Shown piece after piece: positions 53,943-64,000 of a DNA stretch of 64,000 bases. The translations under genes were made by a program, and so were the position numbers. The notes beneath the pieces were generated by a model. The model did no database searches. It saw only the letters and a program-made list of their open reading frames with translations, and was not told the origin of the DNA. Source of the DNA: Orthonyx spaldingii (Eukaryota > Chordata > Aves > Passeriformes > Orthonychidae); contig VZTJ01000082.1 in assembly GCA_013397795.1 (NCBI GenBank), forward strand, positions 514,180-578,179, written 5' to 3'. The number at the start of each line of letters is the position of its first letter. The stretch's first letter is position 1.

Positions 53943-56900
53943 GTCTTTTCGCCCTCTCTCTGCCTCCCACACTCCTTTGGCACTACTGTTCTTCCCTGTT
54001 GTTCCCTCTTGGTTTCTTCTTTTCATGACAGGACCAATCCATCTCTCCGCTTTTTACTCCTTGCAATTATTTTCCCTCTTAAAAGGTATTGCTGCCTGCT
54101 GTGCCTTTAACACTGGTTTTTTAGAAAAAACCAAACTTGCCTCCAACAGCAAATTCCTTGAAAAGTATCCTTACAACAGTCTCCTAGGCATGTTTTTTTG
54201 TCTCTTTTTCACTTAATTTTTGGCAAAATCTCTCTTTTTTAGTATGTTAGTCAACATAACTATTAGCTACCTTGGTTACTCTTCTAAGCCTTGTCACCTC
54301 TGCATAGCCCTGGTACTTAGCAACAAGAAAATCCCAGAGTGTTTTTCTACAGACTTTCTCCTTCACCTCTCTCTCCCCACATGAGAATGTTTATAGTGAA
54401 TTATCCCTCCCCAAAACCAGAATTATTTGACTCCGAAAAGCTAGTAACAATGCTGCAAACAAAGGAGATCAGATATAGAACTTCTCTTCAGGAAAACGCT
54501 GTGAATAAGCAGCAGCAAAAACAACGGCAGTAACCTCAGTTACCCAGTAATCTCAGAGTGCATGGGTCACTTCACAAAAAGTTACAGGTTTGGCTTTCCC
54601 ATGTTGTGTGAATGTGTATTTTTTGTGCTTTAACCTAAGTCTATACAAAAGGGTTTTTTCCTGTTTGTTATTATGCACGCCACATGGGAGCTTCAGCAGC
54701 AGGTGTGGTCTGTGGATTTGAGGCTGTATCACCACTGTAAATAGTAGGCAATGGTGGTCTTAACTGTACCAAGCCAGGAATAAGACTTCATTACATAAAT
54801 CACCTGTACCCATTTGTCTTGAATGCTGTTTTGGTTTCGAAAACCCCAACATTTTGTGTATCCTCACATCTATAACACATTTAACAGTAAGATAAGATTT
54901 CAACAAAAAGGTAAGATACGTTGTCAGAAAGCTGATAGACTGATAAATGATGTTACTAGAAGATTAGATCTATATAGATTAGGAAATGGTAAATAAGAGG
55001 TGAAACACAAGTATGCAAGGCAAAAAGGGAAAGACTGTATCTGAAACTGGCTTGGGAATCCTCATAAAATATCATTAATCCATGCAGCTCGTTGCCATAA
55101 GGCATCAATGACATTAAAAGACATTTTATATATATAGCTTCCAGATGTCACAGTTACAGGAGAGAAAACAAGAGATTTCTAAGGCACAGGAACTCCCTTT
55201 GCATTGTCGGAAGCCCACCACTAAGATGAATCTTTCATTAGGAAGGTTATGCTGTAGCTGCCCTCAACAGAATTTCCTACTGTTTTGATCAGAGGAATCA
55301 GCTTTGTCTAAGAATGAATTCTAAACTCACCAGACTGCAGGTGTAATGTGGTTGGGAATTCCTGTCTTCCTGTTGGACTGGAAATTTGCATCTCACTATG
55401 TGCGCAGTGGCTGTGGTGTGAGTTTCACTGCTGGTGGCTTCTGTGTTAAGGTGGGAAAGAAAGTGGTAAAAATGAACCTCATTTTATTGAGTTTATGCAC
55501 CGTTGTTCATTTTTCAGATCCTGGTTTTGGCAGAAAAAGGAAGTGGAGTAGTGGGCACTGGGCATATGGAGAAGATTTAAATTCTAGTGACAAAGAACAA
55601 TGTCTTTGCTGTCCATTATCTGTTAGTAGCTCCCGTGTGAAGGCATTTCCTGTTCAAATCCTGTTGTGGCTGAACTTCTCTGAAATATGTTTTATTTTAG
55701 CCAGTTTTAATTTAGCTACTTTTCTGCTTACTGTGCTGTCTACATTTTGAATATTGTACATAAGGAGCCCCACAGAAGCACAGAATGGCGCTTTCTGCCT
55801 GACAGATGACTGACAAGGTCACACACCAAAGAAAAGGCCAGTTTTATTAATGGAAATGGGAGTAAGGTACTCCAAACCTAATGGCTGTGTATGCCAGTCG
55901 TTACTCTCCCTGGTATGTTTAGAAGCAGCTCTAGGAGAGGTACTACACATCCCTTCTGTGGTGTGGAGCTTGTCCAAAGTTTAATGCTTTCTCCTGACTC
56001 CAGGGAGCCCTGGCTGATACCACAGCGTGCTCGGGCTGGCTGAGGGAAAGCATGGAAGGTGTGTTCTCTCCTGCAGAACACAACCATCACCACAGGCCAC
56101 CTTGTGAATCCTGCTTTTGAGTAGGGGCTCTGTTAGGCAGCCACAGGGAAGTCTGTGGGCTTCAAAGCAAAACACATTTGAAGAGTTTGCAAATATGTTT
56201 ATGTAATTACAGACTCATCTGAAATCCTGAGAGCTCTTAAATGGTTTTTGAGATGGAAAATCCCACCCATCCATGGTTCTACTTTAACCTGTAGCTGTAA
56301 CTATGAAGATTCTTCCAAGGTTTTCTGAGTAAAAGCTGCTTCTTATGACTTTAGTTAAAAAGACCGAATTTACGCATTTTTGTAACTTTCATTCACTACA
56401 AGTAGTCACAATAGGGAGAAATCAACAAGTTTGAGTTTCAAGAGTGAAGTTTACCCCAGATGTTTTTCTCCAATTGGATGATTTTTCATTTTAGAAGTTA
56501 AATTTGAGCCCATAAAACATATGCCTTAGAGTAAGGTTTTTTTAATCATATAATGAACTGTATCCAGTAAGTAATTACCACTTCACTTTTTTCTAGCACA
56601 ATAAAAATCTTGAAGGGGAGATCTGCAATATTTTGCCAAATTAGTTGCTTAACTCGTTTGGTATTATTACCACAGGTCCTTCTACAAGGTCTCCCTCATG
56701 AGAGATACTGATGCTAGAAGGTCTTAGTAAATCAAACCTGAACCAGACAGTACCTCATGAAAAGCACCCCAAGGATAGTACCAGGTGAATTGGCAACTCA
56801 AAGTGTGGCAATTCCTGTTCAGGGTTTATTTATAGGCAGGTATTTTGACCCTGGAGGTTGGTTGGAGCCCTAACAGTCATTTTCTTCTCACGTTGCTCAG

Positions 56901-57914
56901 AGAGGCACTGGGCAATTATCACTTGAGGGGTTTTGTGTGAGTCAATGTTGTTCCACTGGGAAATACCAGAGTAACTTGCTAATGGCTTCAGAGCAGTGGG
57001 CATTTTAGAGCTGACAACACAGCGGATGTTAGGCAGCAGAGGGTGGGAAACTAGTAGATTATTTTCCCCACCGAGAAGCCTATAAAAACCTCATCTTGAA
57101 CATGTCTCCACTTGTGTGCATTCGTGTTCTTGTGCACTCTTGCCATCTCTCTTTTCAACACCAGTCTTTCAGAGAGACTCCAGGTCTTAGTGCTTAGTCT
57201 TACAACAGTAATGGTTTTTGAGAAAACTGTAGCCTCGGAGTCGAACTAAAAGGCTCAGAAACCCAGAGAGAACAAAAGAGTTATCAGATTTATTTCAGGT
57301 GTTGCAGTTTCTAAATAGCTTTTGAGGTGGTTTTTTTCTTCAGTTTTTAAGGACTTATTGCAAGAAATATTTAATGTGATGCATAATAATGAGCCCAAAT
57401 CAAGTGACAGACATTGCACAAAAATGAACAATAAGTCATTAGGAGAGAGCTTGTATGTTTCGAGTCCTTTTCTTGTGCCATGGTGACAGGACCAGCCACT
57501 TCCTTTGCTCAACAAACATGTAATAATTTGTTCTAGACTCTTTTATTCTAAGCCACACAGATGGGAAGGAAAAACAAAACTTTTCCAGGAAGGAGCCTGC
57601 TGTGCAATCCATTTTCCTGTTGTTCCTTTAGGAATAAGTTCCAGGATCTCAGTAGAGGCTATATGCAGGCCTTGAACCATAACGTGCTCTGCAAATATCT
57701 CAAATGAGCCTCACAAAGTTAAAAGGTTCATTTAAATTGCAATCCCATACTTGATTTTGAAATAATTATTTACTGTTTTGTACAGCAGTAAATGGGAGGG
57801 AAGGTAAACCATGATGTGACAGTAGAATATTATTTTAAATCTTCTGTGCAGTGTGTGTAGGAGTTGTCTTGGTAGGTCTCTCCTCTTCTTCTCAGATCTT
57901 CTAACCAAACTAAA

Positions 57915-57946
57915 AGTTGTGGGTGGATAGAGTTGTGGGTGGATAG
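57915..57946. repeat. 16-bp perfect tandem duplication
   Basis: AGTTGTGGGTGGATAG is present twice in immediate succession (57915-57930 and 57931-57946). A minimal two-unit tandem repeat, probably from replication slippage. Confidence 0.9.
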
Positions 57947-60197
57947 ATAGCAAGAGGTGGTAAAAGACAGACAGGAATAGCTCTCAGCACGAGTAAGGGC
58001 CGTTGTGGCCATGCACACCCACAGGCAGCAGGGGCAGTCAGAGGTGCCCTCGGAACAGGCCAGGTATTACTGCAGGAAGGCCCTTAGAATTACCTGCTCA
58101 CTGGGACATGCAACAGGGACGGTGTTGAGCACAGAACACTCTATAGAGAGCTTTATAATGCTGTACAAATTATGTGCAGCGAAAATTTGTACTCTCAATT
58201 ACACTGATGAGCATTTGCAGATTAGTAATTGCAGATGTTTTCAGTTTGTTCATTCCCACATCTTTGCTAGTGGAAGAGTATAGTTGAGGGCTTCTAGGTT
58301 TATGGCACTTCTTTTAAGCTTCTGTTTCCCAAGGTGATGAGAAACTTAGCACACATACAGTGCAGAGATGAAAACTCAAGGGAGCAAGGGAGCTGCTAAA
58401 AGACTATGACTTAGGAAGGACTTAATGGCAGTTACCTCATACCACTTTCTCCTAAAACGACTCCTTGCCACCCCTTTTCTATTTTTACCTTCTATCTTTC
58501 CTGTCACCTTTTCCTGTATTTGCTTGCCATAGAATTTGAATTAGCATCTTCTGTAGCAAATCACAATAGTTTGGATTAAATAATCAATTAATTTTCAATT
58601 TAGAATATAAAATTTAGCTCTCCAAAATGTTTACACTACATTTTTCCACAGCAATGGGAGAAGAAAATATTTGTGTTTGCTAAATTAACTTGCCTTACTT
58701 GTCATATTGTGCACCAATATTTGGCAAAATAGCATCACTGAGGTACACAGGTACCCAGTCCTCCTCCATTTTCTTCTTCCCATGAAGAGTCTCAAGCAAT
58801 CTGTTAAAATAGGTGATTTGCTGATGAAAACTTCTAGCATAAAGCAAAGCACAAAAGGTAGTCAGAAGTTATGTAAAAAACCAAGCCAAAACAAAACCAA
58901 AAAACTCTAAAAATCAAGGAATATCCCTAACTAGGTGCTAGGGATTGAATGATGCATTAACAGTTTCCAGGAAAGCTGATGGTCATTGTAAACCTTTAAC
59001 TTTCCAGTTCCTTAATTATAAATAAGTAGTGAAAAAAATAAAGCAGCAGCTATGCAAAGTCATTGCCCAGGAAGAATTACTGCTTTTGTGCAAAAAAGTC
59101 AGTGTGCCCAAAGGGCTGGGGAATTGCCCTGTCTGCCTCTGTTGGAGTGAAGTCATGAATGCTTACACAGGCTGAGGGTTTGTCCACTGGGCTCTCTGAT
59201 GCCTTTCCCCTGTGCCAAAGATCCAGAGCGCATCTCTTAAGTCTCTGTGGAAACTTAGTGGTGTGTGATAGTAAAGAAACAGTTAATTTGTTTCAGATAT
59301 TGATGCACACTGCTCTGCCCATATGCATTTGGAGAGTCCTTTCTGGCAAACTGGTGCATGAATATTATGAAAGGAGTCAAAGAAAATCAATGTTCATATA
59401 ATAGGTTGCAATCTAGCAAAGGTTGAGCAAGAAAGGAAACAGTGACCATGAGTGTCCTGCTTTCTAGCTCTCTTGGAGAAGAAATTTTGGGCAGCCAGGA
59501 GCTGGGAGAACATTAGTCCAACCACAGCCCCAAATCTACAAATGTACCTTAGACCCTAACCCTAATTTTTTGTGGTTTTTGTAAGTGTGTTTTGCTGTTT
59601 TGTAGGTGTTTCCTAAGGATGTTGGAAAGACCAAGACTATGGTTCTTACTTGCCTCCAACACAAGAGCAGCACTCTGGCTTTTAATTTTGCACTTTCCTT
59701 TCATGCATGTGTGTATGAAAAGGAGATTTGATAATGTTTTCCATTCTTTCTTTTGAGAGCCTTAGGGAAAAGTGCTAGAGAGAAATAGTGCTGTTACAGA
59801 TAAACTTCCACATTATCCACAGCTAGAGTTGACAAAAATAGCACTCAACAGGGACCACAGCAAGGACTGGGGTTGGGAACACTCAGGGAAAGACAGGGAA
59901 GTTCCTGGGGTTTAATGTATGTGTAGGAAGAGATATTGAGAGTCCTGATCACCAATACAGATCTTGCAAGGTATAACAAACAAGGTGTAATTGTTAAGTA
60001 GGATGAGTAACTCCTAAAAATTATTAATACATTCTATGAATTTTGATGAGGATGAACAGATATAAAGTATAAATTGCTATGTGATGGTTAATATATCCTC
60101 AGGTTGTGTTAGTCCTAATTAAAGAAAAATTATATTCACTTTAGCAAGATTCATTCCAGGATATGATACTACTAAGTATGAGCATAGGCATAAAAGT

Positions 60198-60220
60198 TCT
60201 GCCTGCTTTTTGCAGGCAGA
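60198..60220. repeat. perfect 9-bp inverted repeat (hairpin)
   Basis: TCTGCCTGC (60198-60206), loop TTTTT, GCAGGCAGA (60212-60220). The stem is perfect. The word AGTTCTG recurs three times within 50 bases here. No adjacent transcript is evident, so a function is not proposed. Confidence 0.85.
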
Positions 60221-61236
60221 TAGTTCTGCATGTTAGATAGTTCTGGTCATGGATGAATTTGATCTTTTGAAGTTGATGATATTTATCTGAGAGCATTTAC
60301 AATAAAAATGCTTTTATAGGGGACCCAGTTTTGTAGCCGACAGATACTCTGGTCATGATTAAGGTAACAGAAGTGTTTCTGTTGTCTGTAATATGAGGAT
60401 CTGGGGCCTTGAGATCAGCAATTCAAAATTAATGAACACAGTTTATATAATGCCATACTCCAGTAACATCTTGTTGTCAACATTTCCTTCTACCTGTAAA
60501 GCTCTTCTTACAAAGTTTGTAGCAACAAATCTTTTTTCCTAGTCTTGTTGATATGGAGAACTTCAGCAAGGAAGCATCACTCCCTTTAACAGAGGTTCAG
60601 TAGCCTGCCTTGGTCTGTTCTGTAGTGTAACACATCTTTCTTTTGAAGAGTAACTCATATTTCTTTTACCTGCCTCAGCAATAACACTACTTAAAAAGCT
60701 GTCCTGGATAGTGAAAACTAAATCTGTTTCCCCACACAGGGCTGAGCTCTGACAAAATGTGAGCCACGAGAGACAAATCTGTCTAATGTCGACCTGAGCA
60801 GGGAATTGTAAAGGTTGGCTTTTAGAGTAGTGTGATCTTATTTCTGTGGTGCAGTTTGGAAGCACTGTAGTTTCATGAATATCACTGAGAGGTTATGTAG
60901 GATGAAAAGGTTAGCAGTAGTGCAGTCTCCATACGTGTGGTAATATGAGAGGAACTTTATTCCAGAAGCACCTCTGCCTATACTTCTCCTCTACCCCTCA
61001 AGGTCCTCAGCTGCCATCTTTTCTCTCTCTGAACAGAGAGCTCTTCCATGTCTGCTGCTGATAAAGTGGGGATCACCCAAGCACAGTACAAACTTTGTTT
61101 TTTAAGTACTTGAACTTTTGAAGAGGCATAGTTTGAAATGTGAGCTTTACAGCTGAAATACAGTGTAGAAAGCTTGGAATCAGATCATTTCAAAGCAATC
61201 TGAGTCATGAGCTAGCAATAATGTTAGCTCTAGCTT

Positions 61237-61292
61237 ACTTTGCCCATAGGTTCTCAGATTTGAACCTACTTGCCTATAGGTTCTCAGATTTG
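61237..61292. repeat. 30-bp-period near-duplication
   Basis: ATAGGTTCTCAGATTTG occurs at 61246-61262 and 61276-61292, each preceded by a similar ACTT(T)GCC(C/T). It is a two-unit local duplication. Confidence 0.85.
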
Positions 61293-62167
61293 TTTTGTCA
61301 ACTTGGGACCTGTTTCAGCAGTATCCATCTGCATTACAATCAAGCACACAAACTTGCCATTTAATTCATGTTCATAGCAACTTTATTAACATTCAAAGTC
61401 TTCTGTTAGTCGCATGTATCAGTTTCAAGATAAGACATTAATATGTATATAGTTTTCTAGGGCAGGGAGTTCCTATGAGTTTGTGAAATACAGATTCCAT
61501 TCCAGACATGGTTTGTTCTTATTCAGAGAAAAGCAATGGAGAAAGCAGACCAATTGTTTCAGGTTTGTCTCCCATGAGGGCAAAACTGAAATGACTTCCC
61601 AGATGTCCTTGGTAGGATAAGGCTTCCTCAGGACAAGACTGAACAGGGTTACATTCACTGAGTTTCACTGACTTACTCCACATCATCCCTTGGTGAGAAT
61701 ATTCACACATCTTTGTGAACTCAGCTAATAGTGCAATACTGTGTGTAAAAATAGATGGCTCAAGGATCATCTTCTGAATATTGCACTGATCAGGTGATAG
61801 CATGATGCATGAAATAGATTTGTTTATAAATTACATAGGTATGAATAACTAACTTACACAGCACCTTCTTAAACCCAGCACTCAATGCAGAATGCTCTGA
61901 TCGCCATCAGCATGGAGGTCTGCACTCTCCCAGCTCTGTGGGAGGTCGTCTTCACTCCACAATGTGAAACTATCAGTTATTCACCATTAAATGCCATCCT
62001 GGTCAGGACAGCAAGGATGAGATGATATTTACATTCAGTTGTAAATAAATGTTAGCAAGCATTTCAGCAAATAAACAGACTCATACAATTCAACCATAAA
62101 ATGAAGAAGTCTGCAGGCATTCAACAAGTAATGAATAGATTCTGGTGAGTTTGTACTTGTTCCAAGA

Positions 62168-62173
62168 TTTATT
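62168..62173 (-). terminator. XCL1 polyadenylation signal
   Basis: AATAAA on the minus strand (TTTATT on plus), about 110 bases downstream of the XCL1 stop codon. Cleavage would be expected 10-30 bases further on, near 62,140-62,155, giving a 3'UTR of about 130-145 nt. It is the first canonical signal after the stop. Confidence 0.65.
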
Positions 62174-62178
62174 GCCAC

Positions 62179-62190
62179 ATAATAAATAGG
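62179..62190 (-). promoter_or_regulatory. AU-rich element in XCL1 3'UTR (candidate)
   Basis: The minus strand reads CCTATTTATTAT just upstream of the poly(A) signal, containing AUUUA in a UAUUUAUU context, one base from the classical UUAUUUAUU nonamer. AU-rich elements in cytokine and chemokine mRNAs recruit decay factors such as tristetraprolin. A single element is weak evidence; another ATTTATTTA (plus 62042-62050) lies beyond the predicted cleavage site. Confidence 0.35.
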
Positions 62191-62283
62191 AAACAAAAGC
62201 AGTCAGTAAGGTTTTTCACTTGTTACGTGCAGCACTATTGATGGTTCCAGCTGGTTGGTCCTAGATGCTTGTCTAGGACAGGA

Positions 62284-62389
62284 TTATTTGCGTTTGGCAA
62301 CACGTCTTCCATCTATTTTCTTCATAGCAGTCTGCACCCAGTTCTGATCAGGACTTACGCAGATCCTGATACCTTTTGTGGTGATAAAC
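62284..62389 (-). other. XCL1 exon 3, coding part
   Basis: 106 coding nucleotides. The acceptor on the minus strand is CTTTCTTCCTATAG followed by GTTTATCACC; the first base completes an ATG (Met) codon split by a phase-2 intron, and 34 further codons run to TAA (62284-62286). It carries the second disulfide cysteine, the helix Trp, and a basic end (KKIDGRRVAKRK) suited to glycosaminoglycan binding. The frame is intact, with no premature stop. Confidence 0.9.
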
Positions 62390-63229
62390 CTATAGGAAGA
62401 AAGAAAGCAAACCAGGTGGCCATCAAATTCCAGTCTCTAAATCCAGATCTGGTGGTTTTGGTTTTGATGCAGAACATGAGGAAAAGTGTGGTAAAACAGT
62501 ATCAGATGCTGGAGTTTGTAGGTGTTAGTTGGAATAATAGTAGTTAGAAACGTTATATCCCTGTTCATGGCATAGGTAACATACACGGTCATGTACATAT
62601 ATACTGATATTAAGAAAATTGTACATACCTGCTGTTCTGGGATTTTACGTTAAATCATGATGAACATTTATGTCCTGGGAGCAGATCCCAGATTTGATAA
62701 ATACACATGCTTGTGAGCTCAAATGACCAAACACAGCTCCTAGCAGGACTCAGAGTTTCCCCACATTCTTTCACTTGATCTTTCCCCTTGACCCAGTTCA
62801 TTCACAGGGCCTCTGACTGCTCCACCCTTGCTGAGATTTTTCCCCACTCCCTGGGCACAAAGATGTGACTGGTCAGTGAGCTTCCTGCCATTATTAATGA
62901 GCAGCACACACCTCCCAGATCTCTGAAACCCACTCCTCTCCCCTCACTCCCTTGGCTGCCAGGCAAGTCCTGGATGGAAGAACTGGAAGGGTGACCTGGA
63001 CTAGCTAGATTTAGTGGGTTGGGTCATGAATTTTGTCCTGATGCCCCTTCCCTATTTGGTGGTATTGTAGTGTTTGCATAGACAAATCTGCAGGGTGCAT
63101 GGGGTACTTACATGATGGCTTCTGTTGGTACTTGTTGCCTTTCATAGTTCACAAGATTTCGGACATCCAGTTTCTTTGTAGACAGAGTTACACAACTGAA
63201 CTTGCGCATGGACTGACTACTAGCACTCC
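62284..63229 (-). CDS. XCL1 / lymphotactin (C chemokine), exons 2-3, 5' end outside the window
   Basis: XCL1 is a secreted chemokine of activated T and NK cells that signals through the GPCR XCR1 on cross-presenting dendritic cells. The visible coding sequence is join(62284-62389, 63112-63229) on the minus strand, about 74 residues of the mature protein to the stop. Only two cysteines are present, in KFSCVTLST (exon 2) and GIRICVSPD (exon 3). There is no adjacent second N-terminal cysteine and no fourth one, the hallmark of C chemokines as opposed to CC or CXC. The 36 residues between them equal the human XCL1 spacing. IMFITTKGIRIC is the core strand region and NWVQTAMKKID the C-terminal helix with its conserved Trp. 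The C-terminus is short and basic (GRRVAKRK), without the long tail of mammalian XCL1. Intron phases 1 and 2 are those of chemokine genes. The exon 1 signal peptide should lie beyond 64000. Orthology to XCL1 is an inference from these motifs. Confidence 0.9.
62390..63111 (-). other. XCL1 intron 2
   Basis: 722 bp, with donor AT|GTAAGTA and acceptor TATAG|G on the minus strand, phase 2. Contains pyrimidine/purine-rich sequence around 62,780-62,960. A 92-codon plus-strand frame (62269-62547) overlapping exon 3 and this intron is a shadow. Confidence 0.85.
63112..63229 (-). other. XCL1 exon 2
   Basis: 118 coding nucleotides between acceptor TTTTTCCCTTCTAG|GG and donor CAT|GTAAGT. It completes a Gly codon (phase 1 at the 5' side), then encodes SASSQSMRKFSCVTLSTKK and on to VPTEAI. 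The first conserved cysteine is the 13th residue from the junction, close to its place in human XCL1 (Cys 11 of the mature protein). Length and phases match the middle exon of chemokine genes. Confidence 0.9.
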
Positions 63230-64000
63230 CTAGAAGGGAAAAAATAGATAAATGAAAAGGGAATAAATATTTTATTGCTATTTAGCCATAATTGCTTAAT
63301 AAACTAGGAATTCCAAAAGACTTGTAGTGGTGGTTAGACCATGAGTATCCCATGATATACATCCACAATACCAGTTATACAAGAGGGCTTAAGATATTTT
63401 TCTGTGGTGCATCCTACCATCTCTAAAGTAGGAAGATGTATATCCCTAGGGAGTCACTGTATATCCGTAGGGACTCACTGTTTCCATAGCTGTAGAAGTG
63501 TTTGACATCATTCATAATTAGGTCTGCATTACTGCAAATAAGTGCCCATGTGGAGGTAGCACTCAGAACTGGCACCTTATTGGGTGGATTTCCACAGATC
63601 ATTTGAATATGGATCAGTAATTCCTCCTACTTTCCAAGGGAAAAAAAAGAAATCATGGCTACTTCTCTCACGTTCAAAAGTAGCGTTGACAGAAAGGGAG
63701 ATATATCTGCCAGAAGAATAAGTGCTTATATCCTCTTCCTGTAAGTTTGCTTACATAGGCGGTGGAATGATATTTAATCCTTGGTTTCCACCAAGATTTT
63801 GATACAATTCAGAGAAATACACTGGCCATGAATAAAGAGCATCATGATACTGGTGTAAACTTTTCTGGGCAGATGTTATCTTACATGATGACAGGTGAGA
63901 TTTAGGTGAGATGAAGCATATGAATACATTAGTTAAACCTCCACTTGCTAGTTTCTGATTTTCTCCCATTCATTGAAGACAGGTTTCTGAAAGCATGTAG
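63230..64000 (-). other. XCL1 intron 1 (partial)
   Basis: At least 771 bp of intron upstream of exon 2; I found no in-phase hydrophobic signal-peptide exon in it, so exon 1 and the promoter are presumably to the right of the window. A 72-codon minus-strand frame at 63751-63969 has no signal peptide and no suitable donor. Confidence 0.65.
63439..63480. repeat. 21-bp tandem duplication in XCL1 intron 1
   Basis: TATATCCCTAGGGAGTCACT(G) at 63439-63459 is followed directly by TATATCCGTAGGGACTCACT(G) at 63460-63480, with 19 of 21 bases identical. A small recent duplication. Confidence 0.9.

Larger units (their letters stand above)
53943..62144. other. non-coding sequence 3' of the chemokine gene
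   Basis: About 8 kb with no second gene recognised. Small features: a 16-bp perfect tandem duplication at 57,915-57,946, a hairpin at 60,198-60,220, and a 30/31-bp near-duplication around 61,237-61,292. A further minus-strand AATAAA (61,382-61,387) could be a distal polyadenylation site for the chemokine transcript, but nothing else supports that. Confidence 0.5.

Noticed and set aside
55346..55750. 134-codon plus-strand frame
   Set aside because: No domain, no matching splice sites and no conserved motif; consistent with chance.
57077..57165. TATA-containing promoter-like sequence (CCTATAAAAACC) possibly within an LTR
   Set aside because: I tested TGTTC...TTCAACA as LTR ends (about 56816-57160), but the flanks give no target-site duplication. 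A TATA-like word alone is expected by chance.
59554..59565. CCCTAACCCTAA, a telomere-like repeat
   Set aside because: Only two units; far too short for an interstitial telomeric array.
63751..63969. 72-codon minus-strand frame as XCL1 exon 1
   Set aside because: No N-terminal hydrophobic signal sequence and no phase-1 donor in register.
1..64000. tRNA genes, CRISPR arrays, operons or phage-like systems
   Set aside because: No tRNA B-box (GGTTCGANTCC) found by reading, no regularly spaced repeats, and no prokaryotic gene organisation; the window is vertebrate nuclear DNA.

Overview
This looks like vertebrate, most likely avian, nuclear DNA that is almost entirely non-coding. Three things point there: a spliced C-type chemokine gene, short solo LTRs of endogenous retroviruses, and AT-rich, strongly CpG-depleted unique sequence without prokaryotic gene density. 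I cannot name the species. The bird assignment rests on LTR families that resemble, from memory, ones common in bird genomes, and on the chemokine. I recognised no CR1 LINE, the commonest repeat in birds.

Layout. 1-13.2 kb is unique sequence with one long interrupted poly-T tract (about 2.53-2.62 kb) and one old LTR-like element (4,732-5,143). 13.2-16.6 kb is the retroelement-rich part. A solo LTR on the minus strand (13,201-13,462) is followed by an older LTR-like element (about 15,433-16,569), into which a second copy of the first LTR family has inserted on the plus strand (16,082-16,343). 16.6-46.9 kb is unique sequence, interrupted by a compact CpG island (about 25.13-25.53 kb) and a smaller GC-rich patch near 39.4 kb. 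A third copy of the LTR family lies at 46,882-47,131. 47.1-62.1 kb is again mostly unique. All three solo LTRs are flanked by exact, mutually different 6-bp target-site duplications, so they are three independent insertions.

The one gene I can support lies at the right edge on the minus strand: exons 2 and 3 of XCL1 (lymphotactin, the C chemokine). Exon 2 is 63,112-63,229, exon 3 is 62,284-62,389, and a poly(A) signal follows at 62,168-62,173. The signal-peptide exon is not visible and should lie beyond position 64,000. Splice sites, intron phases (1 and 2), the single pair of cysteines and the 36 residues between them all fit XCL1. The rest of the window is therefore the region 3' of XCL1. 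I looked for dermatopontin (DPT), its neighbour in mammals, and did not recognise any of its exons.

There is no operon, CRISPR, phage or other prokaryotic system here. The most informative items are the chemokine gene, the solo LTR family with intact target-site duplications including a nested insertion, and the isolated CpG island.
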